DNA of 64,000 nt from Blastococcus sp. TF02A-35 (GCF_004571075.1 NZ_SPQP01000001.1:121142-185141), one strand, 5' to 3'; numbered from the stretch's first letter, positions 34,079-42,933 are shown. A program made the numbers and translations. The notes: generated by a model from the letters alone, not told the origin.

Positions 34079-34939
34079 ATGTTCACGCACACCCACGCTC
34101 TGCAGTACGAGGCCAAGCCCGACGGTCCCGACCCGGACTTCGCCCGCAAGATGCAGGAGGTCCTGGGCGGCCAGTGGGGCGAGATGACGGTCGCCACCCA
34201 GTACCTGCTGCAGGGCTGGAACTGCCGGCTGCCCGGCAAGTACAAGGACCTGCTCCTCGCCATCGGCACCGAGGAGCTCGCCCACGTCGAGATGATCGTG
34301 ACGATGATCGACCGGCTGCTGGACCACATCCCGCTCAAGCCCGACTCGGCCGACCGCACCAAGGAGGCCGCCGCCGGCTACGGGCAGCACAACCCGCAGC
34401 ACCCGATCGTCAACGGGGCCGGCGCCAGCTACATGGACTCCATGGGCAACCCCTGGACCGGTGCGTACGTGACCGCCAGCGGCAACCTGATGGCGGACTT
34501 CCACTACAACGCCACGGCCGAGATGCAGGGCCGGCTGCAGGTGGCCCGGCTCTACAACATGACCGACGACCCGGGCGTGAAGGACATGCTCCGGTTCCTC
34601 ATCACCCGCGACCACTACCACCAGCAGCAGTGGCTGGCCGCGATCGAGGAGCTCAAGGCCGACGGGCTGGAGAACATCCCGGTGCCCGAGGCGTTCCCGC
34701 TGGAGGAGGAGGTCGCCGACCTCGGCTACGTCTTCATCGACGCCTCCGACGGCCCCGACGCCGCCGCCGGCCGCTGGGCCTCCGGCCCCTCGATCGACGG
34801 CCGCGGCACCTTCTCGGCCCGCCCGATCGAGGCCACCGCCGACGCCCCGATCCTGCCCCCGGGTGACCCGCGCTTGTTCCCGACGCCGCAGATGGAGGGG
34901 CAGTCGCTCCTGCAGAAGGCCAAGGACATGCTCAAGTAG
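34079..34939 (+). CDS. Manganese catalase
   Basis: The 286-residue protein is a dimanganese (non-heme) catalase that breaks down hydrogen peroxide. The metal ligands fall at the same numbers as in the Lactiplantibacillus plantarum enzyme: Glu35 (GGQWGE), Glu66 and His69 (EELAHVEM), Glu148 (ATAEMQG) and His181 (HYHQQQW). The C-terminal half after residue 200 is the extended arm that wraps neighbouring subunits of the hexamer. It is cytosolic, with no signal peptide. The ribosome site AGGGAG lies six bases before the ATG and is part of a stable hairpin, suggesting post-transcriptional control. The nearby GDT1-type cation transporter gene may share a link to manganese, which is speculative. Confidence 0.95.
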   Translation: MFTHTHALQYEAKPDGPDPDFARKMQEVLGGQWGEMTVATQYLLQGWNCRLPGKYKDLLLAIGTEELAHVEMIVTMIDRLLDHIPLKPDSADRTKEAAAGYGQHNPQHPIVNGAGASYMDSMGNPWTGAYVTASGNLMADFHYNATAEMQGRLQVARLYNMTDDPGVKDMLRFLITRDHYHQQQWLAAIEELKADGLENIPVPEAFPLEEEVADLGYVFIDASDGPDAAAGRWASGPSIDGRGTFSARPIEATADAPILPPGDPRLFPTPQMEGQSLLQKAKDMLK

Positions 34940-35042
34940 GCCCTGGCCCACTCCCTGTTGCGCCGTCGCCGTGCCGGTGGCCGCCCCTCGCGGGAGCGGC
35001 CGCCGGCCCGGCGGGCCCTCACCCCCGGAAGGTCGAACCGCC

Positions 35043-35303
35043 GTGCACCCGAACCTGCACCTGCGCCTGCCCCACCTGCCGCCCGCCGCCCTCCTGCTCT
35101 CCGTCGTCTACGCCGCCGCCATCGCCGTCGCCCTGGCCAACCCGGGCCGCCCGACGGTGGCCGGGGTCGTCGTCCTCGCCGGGCTCACCGCCCGCTGGGC
35201 GCTGCGCCACCGCCGGCGCGCCGCGGTCGTCGTCCCCCTGGCCGTCGTGCCCGACGCCCTCACCCCCGAGACCGCCGCCCCTGCCCCCGCCGCCGCGGCC
35301 TGA
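35043..35303 (+). CDS. Small membrane protein of unknown function
   Basis: The 86-residue frame from GTG 35043 encodes two hydrophobic helices (PAALLLSVVYAAAIAVAL and VAGVVVLAGLTARWAL), a basic turn and a Pro/Ala-rich tail. GGAAGG lies about 13 bases upstream, a little far. I do not recognise a family. It follows the manganese catalase by about 100 bases and could share its transcript. A hairpin terminator lies shortly after. Confidence 0.6.
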   Translation: MHPNLHLRLPHLPPAALLLSVVYAAAIAVALANPGRPTVAGVVVLAGLTARWALRHRRRAAVVVPLAVVPDALTPETAAPAPAAAA

Positions 35304-35322
35304 GCGGGCCCGCCGCACGCGA

Positions 35323-35359
35323 AGGGGCCCACCCCCCGACGACCGAGGAGTGGGCCCCT
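35323..35359. terminator. Bidirectional hairpin terminator
   Basis: AGGGGCCCAC (35323-35332) pairs with GTGGGCCCCT (35350-35359) around a 17-base loop. It sits between the convergent small membrane gene and the symporter gene. Confidence 0.75.
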
Positions 35360-35373
35360 GAGAGCGGTACTGC

Positions 35374-37014
35374 CTAGTGGGCGACGGCCTTCTCCGCACC
35401 GATCCCGGTGAAGGCACGCACCTCGAGCTCGGCGTTCTTGAGCTCGTCGCCGCGGTCCTTCGACAGCTTGCTGCCCAGCCAGCCGAGGAAGAACGACAGC
35501 GGGATGGACACCAGGCCCGGGTTGTTCAGCGGGAACCAGTGGAAGTCCACGTCCTGGAACAGCGACGTGCTCTTGCCGGTGGCCGCGTTGACCGGCCCGC
35601 CGGACACGACCGGCGAGAAGACGATCAGCGTCAGGCAGGTGATGAGACCGCCGTAGATCGACCACAGCGCGCCCTGGGTGGTGAAGCCCCTCCAGAACAG
35701 CGTGTAGATGATCGTGGGCAGGTTCGCCGAGGCCGCGATCGCGAAGGCCAGCGCCACCAGGAAGGCGATGTTGAGGCCCGCCTGGAGGGCGAGGATGCCC
35801 AGCCCGATCGAGATCGCGCCGATCACCACCGCGGTCACCCGGGCGACCTTCACCTCGCCGTTGCCGCTGACCTGGCCCTTCTTGATCACCGAGGCGTACA
35901 CGTCGTGGGCGAAGGACGCCGACGCCGTGATGGTGAGGCCCGCGACGACCGCGAGGATGGTGGCGAACGCGACGCCGGCGATGATGCCGAGCAGCACCGT
36001 GCCGCCCAGCTCGAAGGCCAGCAGCGGGGCCGCGGCGTTGACCGCGCCGGGAGCACCGAGGATCCGCTCCGGGCCGACCAGCGCACCGGCGCCGTAGCCG
36101 ATGACCAGGCTGAACAGGTAGAAGATGCCGATCAGCCAGATGGCCCAGACGACCGACTTCCGGGCGTCCTTGGCGGTGGGCACCGTGTAGAAGCGCATCA
36201 GCACGTGCGGCAGGCCGGCGGTGCCGAGCACCAGGGCCAGACCGAGCGAGACGAAGTCGAGCTTCGAGGTGTTCGTCGCGCCGTACTGCGCACCGGGCTT
36301 GGTGACGTCGCGGCCCTCGACGGCCATCTCCTGCGCCCCGCCGAGCAGCGAGGACAGGTTGAACCCGTACTTGCCGAGCACCCACACCGTCATCACGAGC
36401 GCGCCGAGGATGAGCAGCGTGGCCTTGATGATCTGCACGTACGTGGTGCCGCGCATGCCGCCGACGAGCACGTAGAAGATCATCAGCGCGCCGACGACGG
36501 TAACGACGACGGCCTGCGCCGCCTCGCCGCTGACGCCCAGCAGCAGGGTGACCAGGCCACCGGCGCCGGCCATCTGGGCGAGCAGGTAGAAGAGCGAGAC
36601 GACGAGGGTCGAGATCGCCGCGGCCATGCGGACCGGCCGCTGCCGCATCCGGAAGGCCAGGACGTCGGCCATCGTGAACCGCGCCGTGTTGCGCATGAGC
36701 TCGGCGACCAGCAGCAGGGCGACCAGCCAGGCCACGAGGAAGCCGATGGAGTAGAGGAAGCCGTCGTAGCCGAAGACGGCGATGGCGCCGGCGATGCCGA
36801 GGAACGAGGCGGCCGACAGGTAGTCGCCGGCGATGGCCAGGCCGTTCTGCGTACCGCTGATGTTGCGGCCGGCGGCGTAGTAGTCGGCCGCGCTCTTGTT
36901 GTTGCGGCTGGCCCGGAAGGTGATGGCCAGCGTGATGAGCACGAACGCGCCGAAGATCGCGATGTTGATCGTCGGGTTGCCGATCGTGCTGTCGGCGGCG
37001 AGCAGGTCAGGCAC
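35374..37014 (-). CDS. Sodium:solute symporter, ActP-like (acetate/monocarboxylate uptake)
   Basis: The 546-residue protein has about 13 membrane helices and the SSS-family signature blocks AGDYLSAASFLGIAG near the first helices and GTAGLPHVLMRFYT in the middle. These are shared with ActP (acetate) and MctC-type monocarboxylate permeases. Uptake of acetate, pyruvate or propionate driven by sodium or protons is the likely role. It overlaps by 8 bases the upstream gene for a DUF485 protein, the standard small partner (YjcH) of ActP. A CRP-like site lies upstream of that pair. A second, diverged symporter system is encoded just before it. Confidence 0.92.
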   Translation of the reverse strand: MPDLLAADSTIGNPTINIAIFGAFVLITLAITFRASRNNKSAADYYAAGRNISGTQNGLAIAGDYLSAASFLGIAGAIAVFGYDGFLYSIGFLVAWLVALLLVAELMRNTARFTMADVLAFRMRQRPVRMAAAISTLVVSLFYLLAQMAGAGGLVTLLLGVSGEAAQAVVVTVVGALMIFYVLVGGMRGTTYVQIIKATLLILGALVMTVWVLGKYGFNLSSLLGGAQEMAVEGRDVTKPGAQYGATNTSKLDFVSLGLALVLGTAGLPHVLMRFYTVPTAKDARKSVVWAIWLIGIFYLFSLVIGYGAGALVGPERILGAPGAVNAAAPLLAFELGGTVLLGIIAGVAFATILAVVAGLTITASASFAHDVYASVIKKGQVSGNGEVKVARVTAVVIGAISIGLGILALQAGLNIAFLVALAFAIAASANLPTIIYTLFWRGFTTQGALWSIYGGLITCLTLIVFSPVVSGGPVNAATGKSTSLFQDVDFHWFPLNNPGLVSIPLSFFLGWLGSKLSKDRGDELKNAELEVRAFTGIGAEKAVAH

Positions 37015-37405
37015 GGGTGGCTCCTCCGGTCGTCTCGTTCGTCGTGTCGGTCCCGGCGGGGCGGGCGTAGTCGTGCCGCTCGAGCCGCTCGCGCATCTCG
37101 TCGGCGATGGGGTCGGTGCGCTTGCCGGCGTGCGCGACGTAGAGGTGGGTGATCACGAACGTCGAGAGGAACTGCCCCAGCCCGAGCAGGATCCCGAGGT
37201 TCACGTTGCCGAAGACCTGCGTGGACATGAAGTCCGGCGCGTAGGTCGAGAGCAGGACGTAGAGGAGGTACCAGGCCAGGAAGGCGAAGGTCATCGGGAA
37301 GGCGAACCGGCGGAACCGGCTCTTCAGTTCGGCGAACTCGGGGGAGTTCTGTGCTTGCAGGTACTCCTCCGGGGTCAGCAGGCGCCGTTCCGTTGGCTCG
37401 GTCAA
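37007..37405 (-). CDS. DUF485 inner-membrane protein (YjcH-like symporter partner)
   Basis: The 132-residue protein has a conserved DUF485 core: an N-terminal amphipathic segment (YLQAQNSPEFAELKSRFRRF) followed by two membrane helices with LYVLLSTYAPDFM between them. DUF485 genes almost always precede an ActP-like symporter, as here, with an 8-base overlap. The start is TTG, supported by AGGAGGA 7 bases upstream. Its exact role in transport is not established. Confidence 0.92.
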   Translation of the reverse strand: MTEPTERRLLTPEEYLQAQNSPEFAELKSRFRRFAFPMTFAFLAWYLLYVLLSTYAPDFMSTQVFGNVNLGILLGLGQFLSTFVITHLYVAHAGKRTDPIADEMRERLERHDYARPAGTDTTNETTGGATRA

Positions 37406-37458
37406 GGTGCGTCCTCCTGGCGGGGTAGGGGTGGTCGCTCGCAGCGGTGGCGCGGGGC

Positions 37459-37474
37459 TGTGAGCGGTGTCACG
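37459..37474. promoter_or_regulatory. CRP-like binding site upstream of the DUF485-symporter pair
   Basis: TGTGA-GCGGTG-TCACG matches the CRP/GlxR consensus TGTGA-N6-TCACA except at the last base. It lies 54 bases upstream of the TTG start, in the promoter region. cAMP-dependent control of acetate uptake is known in other actinobacteria, so regulation by a CRP homologue is plausible. Confidence 0.5.
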
Positions 37475-37601
37475 TTAGGAGCAGGGCCGCCAGGAGTGCA
37501 GTGGGTCACGCCGTTGTGCGCCGAGCGGTGACCGGCCGTCGCCGTACGGCAGGTACGGCGGGACGAGCGGTCGTGGCCGGGTCAGCGGTGGGCGCGCCGG
37601 C

Positions 37602-39134
37602 TCACCGGGGCGGCGTCCCGCGGTCCAGCTGGACGTCCTCGGGCGTGTGCAGCCGGACCATCGTGCGGGCGGCGTGCGGCGGCAGCCGCCGGGGCGTGGC
37701 GAGGGAGACCCCCACCATGACGAGGAACGCCAGGGGGACCGTCCAGGCCGCCGGCTGGCCGAGGAGGGCGCCCGGCCAGCCGAGGGGGGCCGCCCCGAGC
37801 AGCGTGGCTACCACCGCCCCACCGGCGCAGCCGCCGCCGACGACCATGCCGGCCACCGCCCCGACGTCGGTGAGCCGACGCCACCAGATGCCCAGCACCA
37901 GCAGCGGGCAGAAGGTGGAGGCGGCGAAGGCGAAGGCCAGGCCGACCGCCTGGGCCACCCCCACGCCCTCGGCGGCCAGGGCCAGGCCCAGCGGGACGAG
38001 GACCGCGACGACGGCACCGGCCTGGAACGCCCGCACCCCGCCGGACCGGCGGCCCAGCACGTCCTGGCTGATGACGCCGGCCACCGCCACGGTCAGCCCG
38101 GACGACGTGGACAGGAACGCCGCGAACGCCCCCGCCGTGGTCAGCGCGGAGAGCAGGTCGCCCAGCGTGCCGGCGAGCATGCGGGCCGGCAGCTCCAGCA
38201 CCACCGAGTCGGTGCGCCCGCTGGCGATGAGGTCGGGGGCGTACAGCCGGCCGAGGCCGCCGTACACCGGTGGCAGCAGGTAGAAGACGCCCAGCAGGGC
38301 CAGCACGAAGAGGGTCGTGCGGCGGGCCGCGGCCCCGTCGGGGTTGGTGTAGAAGCGGACCACCACGTGCGGCAGGCCCATCGTCCCGAGGAACGTGGCG
38401 ACGATGATCGAGTAGGTCGTGTAGAGCTGGTGGTCGCCGGCCCCGGCCAGCGGCGACTCCCACGAGTCCCCGGGCGTGCCGCCGGGCCCCACGTCGACCG
38501 ATGCGGGGGAGACGGCGCCGTCGCCCATCCAGATGCCGACCATGAACAGCAGCGGGAACAGCAGCGCGGTCAGCTTCAGCCAGTACTGGAAGGCCTGGAC
38601 GAAGGTGATGCTTCGCATACCGCCGAACAGCACGTTGACCAGCACGACCGTCGCGACCAGCACGCCACCGAGCCAGGGCCCGGTCCCGGTGGTCGCCGCC
38701 AGCGCGATCCCGGCGCCCTGGAACTGCGGCATCAGGTACAGCCAGCCGATGGCCACGACGAGCAGTGCGGACAGCCGCCGCACCATGCGGGACTCCAGCC
38801 GGCTCTCGGCGAAGTCGGGCAGCGTGTAGGCACCGGAGCGGCGCAGCGGGGCGGCGACCAGGACCAGCAGGACGAGGTAGCCGGCGGTCCAGCCCACCGG
38901 GTACCAGAGCATCTCCGTGCCGAAGGCGAGCACCAGGCCGGCGACGCCGAGGAAGGACGCCGCGGAGAGGTACTCGCCGCCGATGGCCGACGCGTTCAGC
39001 CCCGGCCGCACGGTGCGCGAGGCGACGAAGAAGTCGCTGGTGGTCCGGGAGAACCGCCAGCCGTAGGCGCCGACCGCCAGCGTGGCCACGAAGACGGCGG
39101 TCACGCCGAGGACGCTGTAGCCGGCGGCCGTCAT
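37602..39134 (-). CDS. Sodium:solute symporter (second ActP-like paralogue)
   Basis: The 510-residue protein has about 13 membrane helices and the SSS blocks GGEYLSAASFLGVAG and GTMGLPHVVVRFYT, showing common descent with the ActP-like gene downstream, but the two are well diverged. The C-terminal tail (MVRLHTPEDVQLDRG) is hydrophilic. It is the last gene of a minus-strand operon: LytS-type kinase, LytTR regulator, small membrane protein, symporter. In enterobacteria LytS/LytTR systems such as BtsSR sense pyruvate and control a transporter, so a carboxylate substrate sensed by its own kinase is a reasonable inference. Confidence 0.9.
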   Translation of the reverse strand: MTAAGYSVLGVTAVFVATLAVGAYGWRFSRTTSDFFVASRTVRPGLNASAIGGEYLSAASFLGVAGLVLAFGTEMLWYPVGWTAGYLVLLVLVAAPLRRSGAYTLPDFAESRLESRMVRRLSALLVVAIGWLYLMPQFQGAGIALAATTGTGPWLGGVLVATVVLVNVLFGGMRSITFVQAFQYWLKLTALLFPLLFMVGIWMGDGAVSPASVDVGPGGTPGDSWESPLAGAGDHQLYTTYSIIVATFLGTMGLPHVVVRFYTNPDGAAARRTTLFVLALLGVFYLLPPVYGGLGRLYAPDLIASGRTDSVVLELPARMLAGTLGDLLSALTTAGAFAAFLSTSSGLTVAVAGVISQDVLGRRSGGVRAFQAGAVVAVLVPLGLALAAEGVGVAQAVGLAFAFAASTFCPLLVLGIWWRRLTDVGAVAGMVVGGGCAGGAVVATLLGAAPLGWPGALLGQPAAWTVPLAFLVMVGVSLATPRRLPPHAARTMVRLHTPEDVQLDRGTPPR

Positions 39135-39153
39135 CGCCGGCCGGCGGGGCGGG

Positions 39154-39528
39154 TCACGAGCGTTCCAGCATGTCGGCGAAGTCCCGCTCGTTGCGCTCCG
39201 CGGCGCGCACGTAGAGCCAGCCGATCCCCAGCAGGAACGGGTAGACGGCGAACGCCAGGAGCAGCCACGGCAGCGGGACGGCGAGCACCTCGATCTGCGA
39301 CAGGTCCGGGAAGAGCCAGAACACCAGCGGGATCCCGCCCACGAGCACCACGACGGCGGTGAGCGCGAGCAGCGCCAGCCGCAGCTGGGAGCGCAGCAGC
39401 GAGGACATGAAGACCTCGCCCAGCAAGGTCTGGGCGTCGATCTCGCGGGCGGCCGGGACCCGCTGGGCGCGGGCGGCACCGGTGCGCGGGCTGGTGACGC
39501 GCACCCGCCGGGGCGGGGTCTCCGACAC
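39154..39528 (-). CDS. Small membrane protein, probable symporter partner (DUF485-like position)
   Basis: The 124-residue protein has a basic, arginine-rich N-terminus (about 1-45) and two membrane helices separated by FWLFPDLSQIEVL, then YVRAAERNERDFADMLE. It occupies the same place ahead of a symporter as DUF485 does in the neighbouring pair and has a similar two-helix form, though the sequence is not clearly DUF485. The GTG start lies 4 bases after the stop of the LytTR regulator, and its stop is 20 bases before the symporter start, so all four genes should share one transcript. Confidence 0.8.
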   Translation of the reverse strand: MSETPPRRVRVTSPRTGAARAQRVPAAREIDAQTLLGEVFMSSLLRSQLRLALLALTAVVVLVGGIPLVFWLFPDLSQIEVLAVPLPWLLLAFAVYPFLLGIGWLYVRAAERNERDFADMLERS

Positions 39529-39531
39529 CGG

Positions 39532-40275
39532 TCACCCCCGTCCCGAGGTGCCCGGCCGTGCCCGGCGCACCAGCAGGTCGCGTAGCTCCCGGGTGTGCCG
39601 ACGGCTCACGCCCAGCTCCACGCCGCCCACGACCACCGTGCACCGGCCGGCGTCCATCCGCACCTCCTTGACGTGCTGGAGCGCGACCAGCAGCGACCGG
39701 TGGATGCGCACGAAGCCGGCGTCCTTCCACGCCTCCTCCAGCGTGGTCAGCGGCACCCGGACCAGGTGGCTGCCCGTGGGGGTGTGCAGCCGGGCGTAGT
39801 CGCCCTGCGCCTCGACGTAGCCGACGCTGGACCGGGGCACGAACCTCGTCACGCCGCCCAGCTCGACGGCGATGTCGTCGTCCGCCGGTGCCGAGCCGCC
39901 GGCCCGGCCGCCGACCACCCGGCGGACCGCCTCGGAGAGCCGGTCGTCGCGGACCGGCTTGAGGACGTAGTCGACGGCGCCCAGCTCGAAGGCGTCCACG
40001 GCGTGGTCGTCGTGGGCGGTGACGAAGACGACCGCGGGCGGCACCTTGAACCGGGACAGCACCCGCGCCAGGTCGACCCCGCTGAGGCCGGGCATCCGGA
40101 TGTCCAGGAAGACGGCGTCCACGCTCCGCTCCTGGAGCAGCCGCAGCGCCTCGGTGGCCGAGTCGCTGGTCAGCACGGTCTCGATCCGGCCGTCCCGCTC
40201 GAGCAGCCAGCGCAGCTCCTCCAGCGCCGGGCGCTCGTCGTCGACCACGAGGACGGTCAGCCGGTCGGCGGTCAC
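39532..40275 (-). CDS. LytTR-family response regulator
   Basis: The 247-residue protein has a receiver domain (about 5-120; DDE pocket, phospho-acceptor Asp58 in FLDIRMPG, and lysine in YVLKPVRDD). A LytTR DNA-binding domain (about 145-240) follows with GYVEAQGDYARLHT and FVRIHRSLLVALQHVKEV. LytTR regulators bind direct repeats upstream of target operons. It overlaps the upstream kinase gene by four bases and precedes the symporter genes, so it likely controls carboxylate uptake. Confidence 0.94.
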   Translation of the reverse strand: MTADRLTVLVVDDERPALEELRWLLERDGRIETVLTSDSATEALRLLQERSVDAVFLDIRMPGLSGVDLARVLSRFKVPPAVVFVTAHDDHAVDAFELGAVDYVLKPVRDDRLSEAVRRVVGGRAGGSAPADDDIAVELGGVTRFVPRSSVGYVEAQGDYARLHTPTGSHLVRVPLTTLEEAWKDAGFVRIHRSLLVALQHVKEVRMDAGRCTVVVGGVELGVSRRHTRELRDLLVRRARPGTSGRG

Positions 40276-41396
40276 GGCCGCACTCCCGGGGCGAACTTCG
40301 GCACCCGCACCATCACCCGGGCGCCGGCGCCGGGAGCGGTCTCGACCACGAGCCCGTAGTCGTCCCCGAACGCCGTCCGCAGCCGGGCGTCCACGTTGCC
40401 CAGGCCGACCGAGTCGACGGAGACGTCACCGGCCAGCGCCCGCCGCACCTTCTCCGGGTCCTCACCCACGCCGTCGTCCTCCACCGAGATCAGGCACTCG
40501 CCCCCTTGGTCCGCCGCGATGATCGTCACCCTCCCGGTCCCCGGCTTGCGCTCCAGGCCGTGCCGGACCGCGTTCTCCACCAGCGGCTGGAGGCAGAGGA
40601 AGGGGACGGCGACGGGCAGCACCTCCTGCGCCACCCGCAGCGTGACCTGCAGCCGGTCGCCGAACCGCGCCTTCTCCAGGACGAGGTACCGCTCGATCGA
40701 CCGCAGCTCCTCGGCCAGCGTCGTGTACTCACCGTGTCGGCTGAAGGAGTACCGGGTGAAGTCGGCGAACTCCAGCAGCAGCTCCCGCGCCCGCACGGGG
40801 TCGGTCCGCACGAACGACGCGATCGCGGTCAGCGAGTTGTAGATGAAGTGCGGGCTGATCTGCGCCCGCAGGGCCCGGACCTCGGCCTCCATCAGGCGCG
40901 TGCGGGACGCGTCGAGCTCGGCGAGCTCCAGGTTGCCCGACACCCAGCGCGCGACCTCGGCGGCGGCCCGGACCAGCCCGGCGGACGCCGAGGAGGTGAA
41001 CGCCTGCAGGGTTCCGACGACCCGGTCCTCCACGACGAGCGGGCTGACCACCACCTGGCGCAGACCGCAGCCGGCGTCCGCGCAGGGGAAGTCCTTCCGG
41101 TCGCGGACCACCGTGTTGCCGGACCCGAGCACGAGGGCGGCGAGCCCCGCGGTGTCGCGCTCGTGGTGCCCGAACCGGCCGTCCCAGGCCAGCATCGACA
41201 CGGTGTCGGTGAGGGCGACGGCGGGGACCCCGAGCAGGTCCCGCAGGTGCCGCACCGCGCGCTCGGCGGACTCCGTCGTCAGGCCCTCGCGCAGCTCGGG
41301 CGCGGTGCGGGAGGCCGAGTGGAGGGTGCGGAAGGTCGCCAGCTCGGCCTCGGTGCCCAGGTGGCCGGGTCGCAGCCACCGCCAGAGATCACGCAT
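40272..41396 (-). CDS. LytS-type sensor histidine kinase with GAF-like input
   Basis: The 374-residue protein has a GAF-like domain (about 20-160) and a His_kinase core with the phospho-histidine in QISPHFIYNSLTAI (His183), then an N-box PLVENAVRHGLE and G1 box DDGVG. Unlike classical LytS/BtsS it lacks membrane helices, so it probably senses a cytosolic ligand. The GAF-like part has cysteines in FPCADAGCG that might bind metal or respond to redox, which is speculation. The ATG start gives MRDLWRWLRPG. It heads a four-gene operon with a LytTR regulator, small membrane protein and symporter. Confidence 0.9.
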   Translation of the reverse strand: MRDLWRWLRPGHLGTEAELATFRTLHSASRTAPELREGLTTESAERAVRHLRDLLGVPAVALTDTVSMLAWDGRFGHHERDTAGLAALVLGSGNTVVRDRKDFPCADAGCGLRQVVVSPLVVEDRVVGTLQAFTSSASAGLVRAAAEVARWVSGNLELAELDASRTRLMEAEVRALRAQISPHFIYNSLTAIASFVRTDPVRARELLLEFADFTRYSFSRHGEYTTLAEELRSIERYLVLEKARFGDRLQVTLRVAQEVLPVAVPFLCLQPLVENAVRHGLERKPGTGRVTIIAADQGGECLISVEDDGVGEDPEKVRRALAGDVSVDSVGLGNVDARLRTAFGDDYGLVVETAPGAGARVMVRVPKFAPGVRP

Positions 41397-41600
41397 CGAC
41401 AGCCGGGCGCCGGGAGCGCTGCGCCACCCGGTCCCCGCCCTCCCTCCCAGGTCACGGTGCCCGCTGCAGAGCCGGGCAGGCGGGCCTGCGCACCGTAGAC
41501 GCCCGTCCGCCGGCACCGGATCACCCAATCGGGCGTGTTCCGGGGAACCCATGGTGCGCGACATGTGGCACGGGCGTAACTCCGGAGAAACCCCGGGCTG
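41397..41600. other. Divergent intergenic region
   Basis: About 204 bases between the kinase and the Rieske gene must hold both promoters. It contains a short palindrome GTTCC-GG-GGAAC (41537-41548) and CTCCGGAG (41580-41587). No clear -10/-35 pair stands out. Confidence 0.35.
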
Positions 41601-42929
41601 GTGCACTGCGGCATGGACATGGTCGGGGGCGGGACGACGGGCTGGTATCCGGTGGCCCGGGCGGCGGAGGTGGGGACGACGCCGGTGCCGGTCGGCGCGG
41701 GTGGCCGGTCGTACGTCGTCGTCCGGCTCCGGCCGCACGGCGAGGTGACGGCGTTCCCCGCGCGGTGCCCCCACCGCCTGGTGCCGCTGTCCGCCGGCCG
41801 GGTCGAGGACGGCCGGCTGGTCTGCCCCGCCCACGGGTGGCGGTTCGACGGCGAGGGCCGGTGGACCGAGGTCCCCTCGCTCGGCGCCGACGGCTGCCCC
41901 CCACCGCGCGCCGACCTGCGCGGCCCGTGGGCGGTGGAGGAGCGGCACGGCTGGGTCTGGGTGGCCCCCGAGCCCACGACGGGGCGCCCGCCGCGGCCGG
42001 CCGCCGACCCACGGCCCGCGCCCGACCCCGGCCCGCCGGTCCCGGCCGGACCCGTGTTCGACAACCTCGCGCCCGCCCTGGAGCACGCGTGGCACCCCGT
42101 GGCGCTCAGCCGGGAGCTGCGGCCCGGCGGCTGGTCCCAGGTGCGGCTGCTCGGTTGCACGTGGAACCTCCGGCGCGGCGCGGACGGCGCGGTGGCCGTC
42201 GAGCCGGCCGCGTTCGGCGTGCGCGAGCGGCTCGGTCTCATCTGGCTGGCGCCGGCGGAGCCCGCCGACGTGCCGCTGGAGGTGCCGGAGGTCGGCGACC
42301 GCCGGTTCGTGGCCGGCTGGCTGCCACCGCTGCGCTCCCCGGGGCCGGCCGGTCCGCTGGCCGACACGTTCCTCGACGCGACCCACGGGCCCTTCGTCCA
42401 CGCGGCGACGATCGGGGCGGTTGACCGCACCGAGGTGGTCCCGGGCGAGGTGGTCCGCGAGCCGGGCGGGTTCAGCAGCATCCAGGAGCAGTGGGTGGAC
42501 AACCCGGTGGACCCGGAGGTGGCCACCGGGGGCCGGCCGCTGCGCCAGCGCCGCCGGACGACGTACACGTTCCGCGCCCCGTTCCGGATGTGCCTGCGCC
42601 AGGAGTTCCTCGACTCCGGCGCGGCGACGACGCTGCTCTACCTGCTGCAGCCGGAGGACCTGGACTCGACCCGGGTCTACACCTGCCTGCTGGTCTCCGC
42701 CGGTCCCGGCCAGCCGCTGCCCACGCCCGCCTGGATGGCCGAGCAGGTCGCGCTGCAGCGGCGGGTCCTGGCCGAGGACGTCCGCTCCCAGGAGACGCTC
42801 GCCGTCCCCGGGCTCCCCCTGGACCCGCGCGACGAGGTACACGTGCCGGCCGACCGGCTCGGCCTGGCGCTGCGCGAGGCCCTGTGCGACTTCACGGTGG
42901 CCGGCCGCCGGCGGCACCGGGCGGCCTGA
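41601..42929 (+). CDS. Rieske non-heme iron oxygenase, alpha-subunit-like
   Basis: The 442-residue protein has an N-terminal Rieske [2Fe-2S] domain with ligands in CPHRLVP and CPAHGWRFDG. The catalytic domain has the mononuclear iron motif D-x2-H-x4-H in DATHGPFVH. This is the layout of ring-hydroxylating and O-demethylating oxygenases such as VanA and of related oxygenases of steroids or chlorophyll. A separate reductase would be needed and is not in the window. Starts at GTG 41601, ATG 41613 or ATG 41619 are all possible; none has a good ribosome site. A tiny zinc-ribbon gene is convergent just after it. Confidence 0.87.
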   Translation: MHCGMDMVGGGTTGWYPVARAAEVGTTPVPVGAGGRSYVVVRLRPHGEVTAFPARCPHRLVPLSAGRVEDGRLVCPAHGWRFDGEGRWTEVPSLGADGCPPPRADLRGPWAVEERHGWVWVAPEPTTGRPPRPAADPRPAPDPGPPVPAGPVFDNLAPALEHAWHPVALSRELRPGGWSQVRLLGCTWNLRRGADGAVAVEPAAFGVRERLGLIWLAPAEPADVPLEVPEVGDRRFVAGWLPPLRSPGPAGPLADTFLDATHGPFVHAATIGAVDRTEVVPGEVVREPGGFSSIQEQWVDNPVDPEVATGGRPLRQRRRTTYTFRAPFRMCLRQEFLDSGAATTLLYLLQPEDLDSTRVYTCLLVSAGPGQPLPTPAWMAEQVALQRRVLAEDVRSQETLAVPGLPLDPRDEVHVPADRLGLALREALCDFTVAGRRRHRAA

Positions 42930-42933
42930 GCGG

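Noticed and set aside
35377..37152. A 591-residue plus-strand frame opposite the symporter
   Set aside because: The sequence is His/Asp/Glu-rich noise antisense to a well-conserved membrane transporter.
37602..39134. Calling the second symporter a proline or pantothenate transporter
   Set aside because: The GGEYLSAASFLGVAG and GLPHVVVRFYT blocks and the small partner gene fit the ActP branch better than PutP or PanF.
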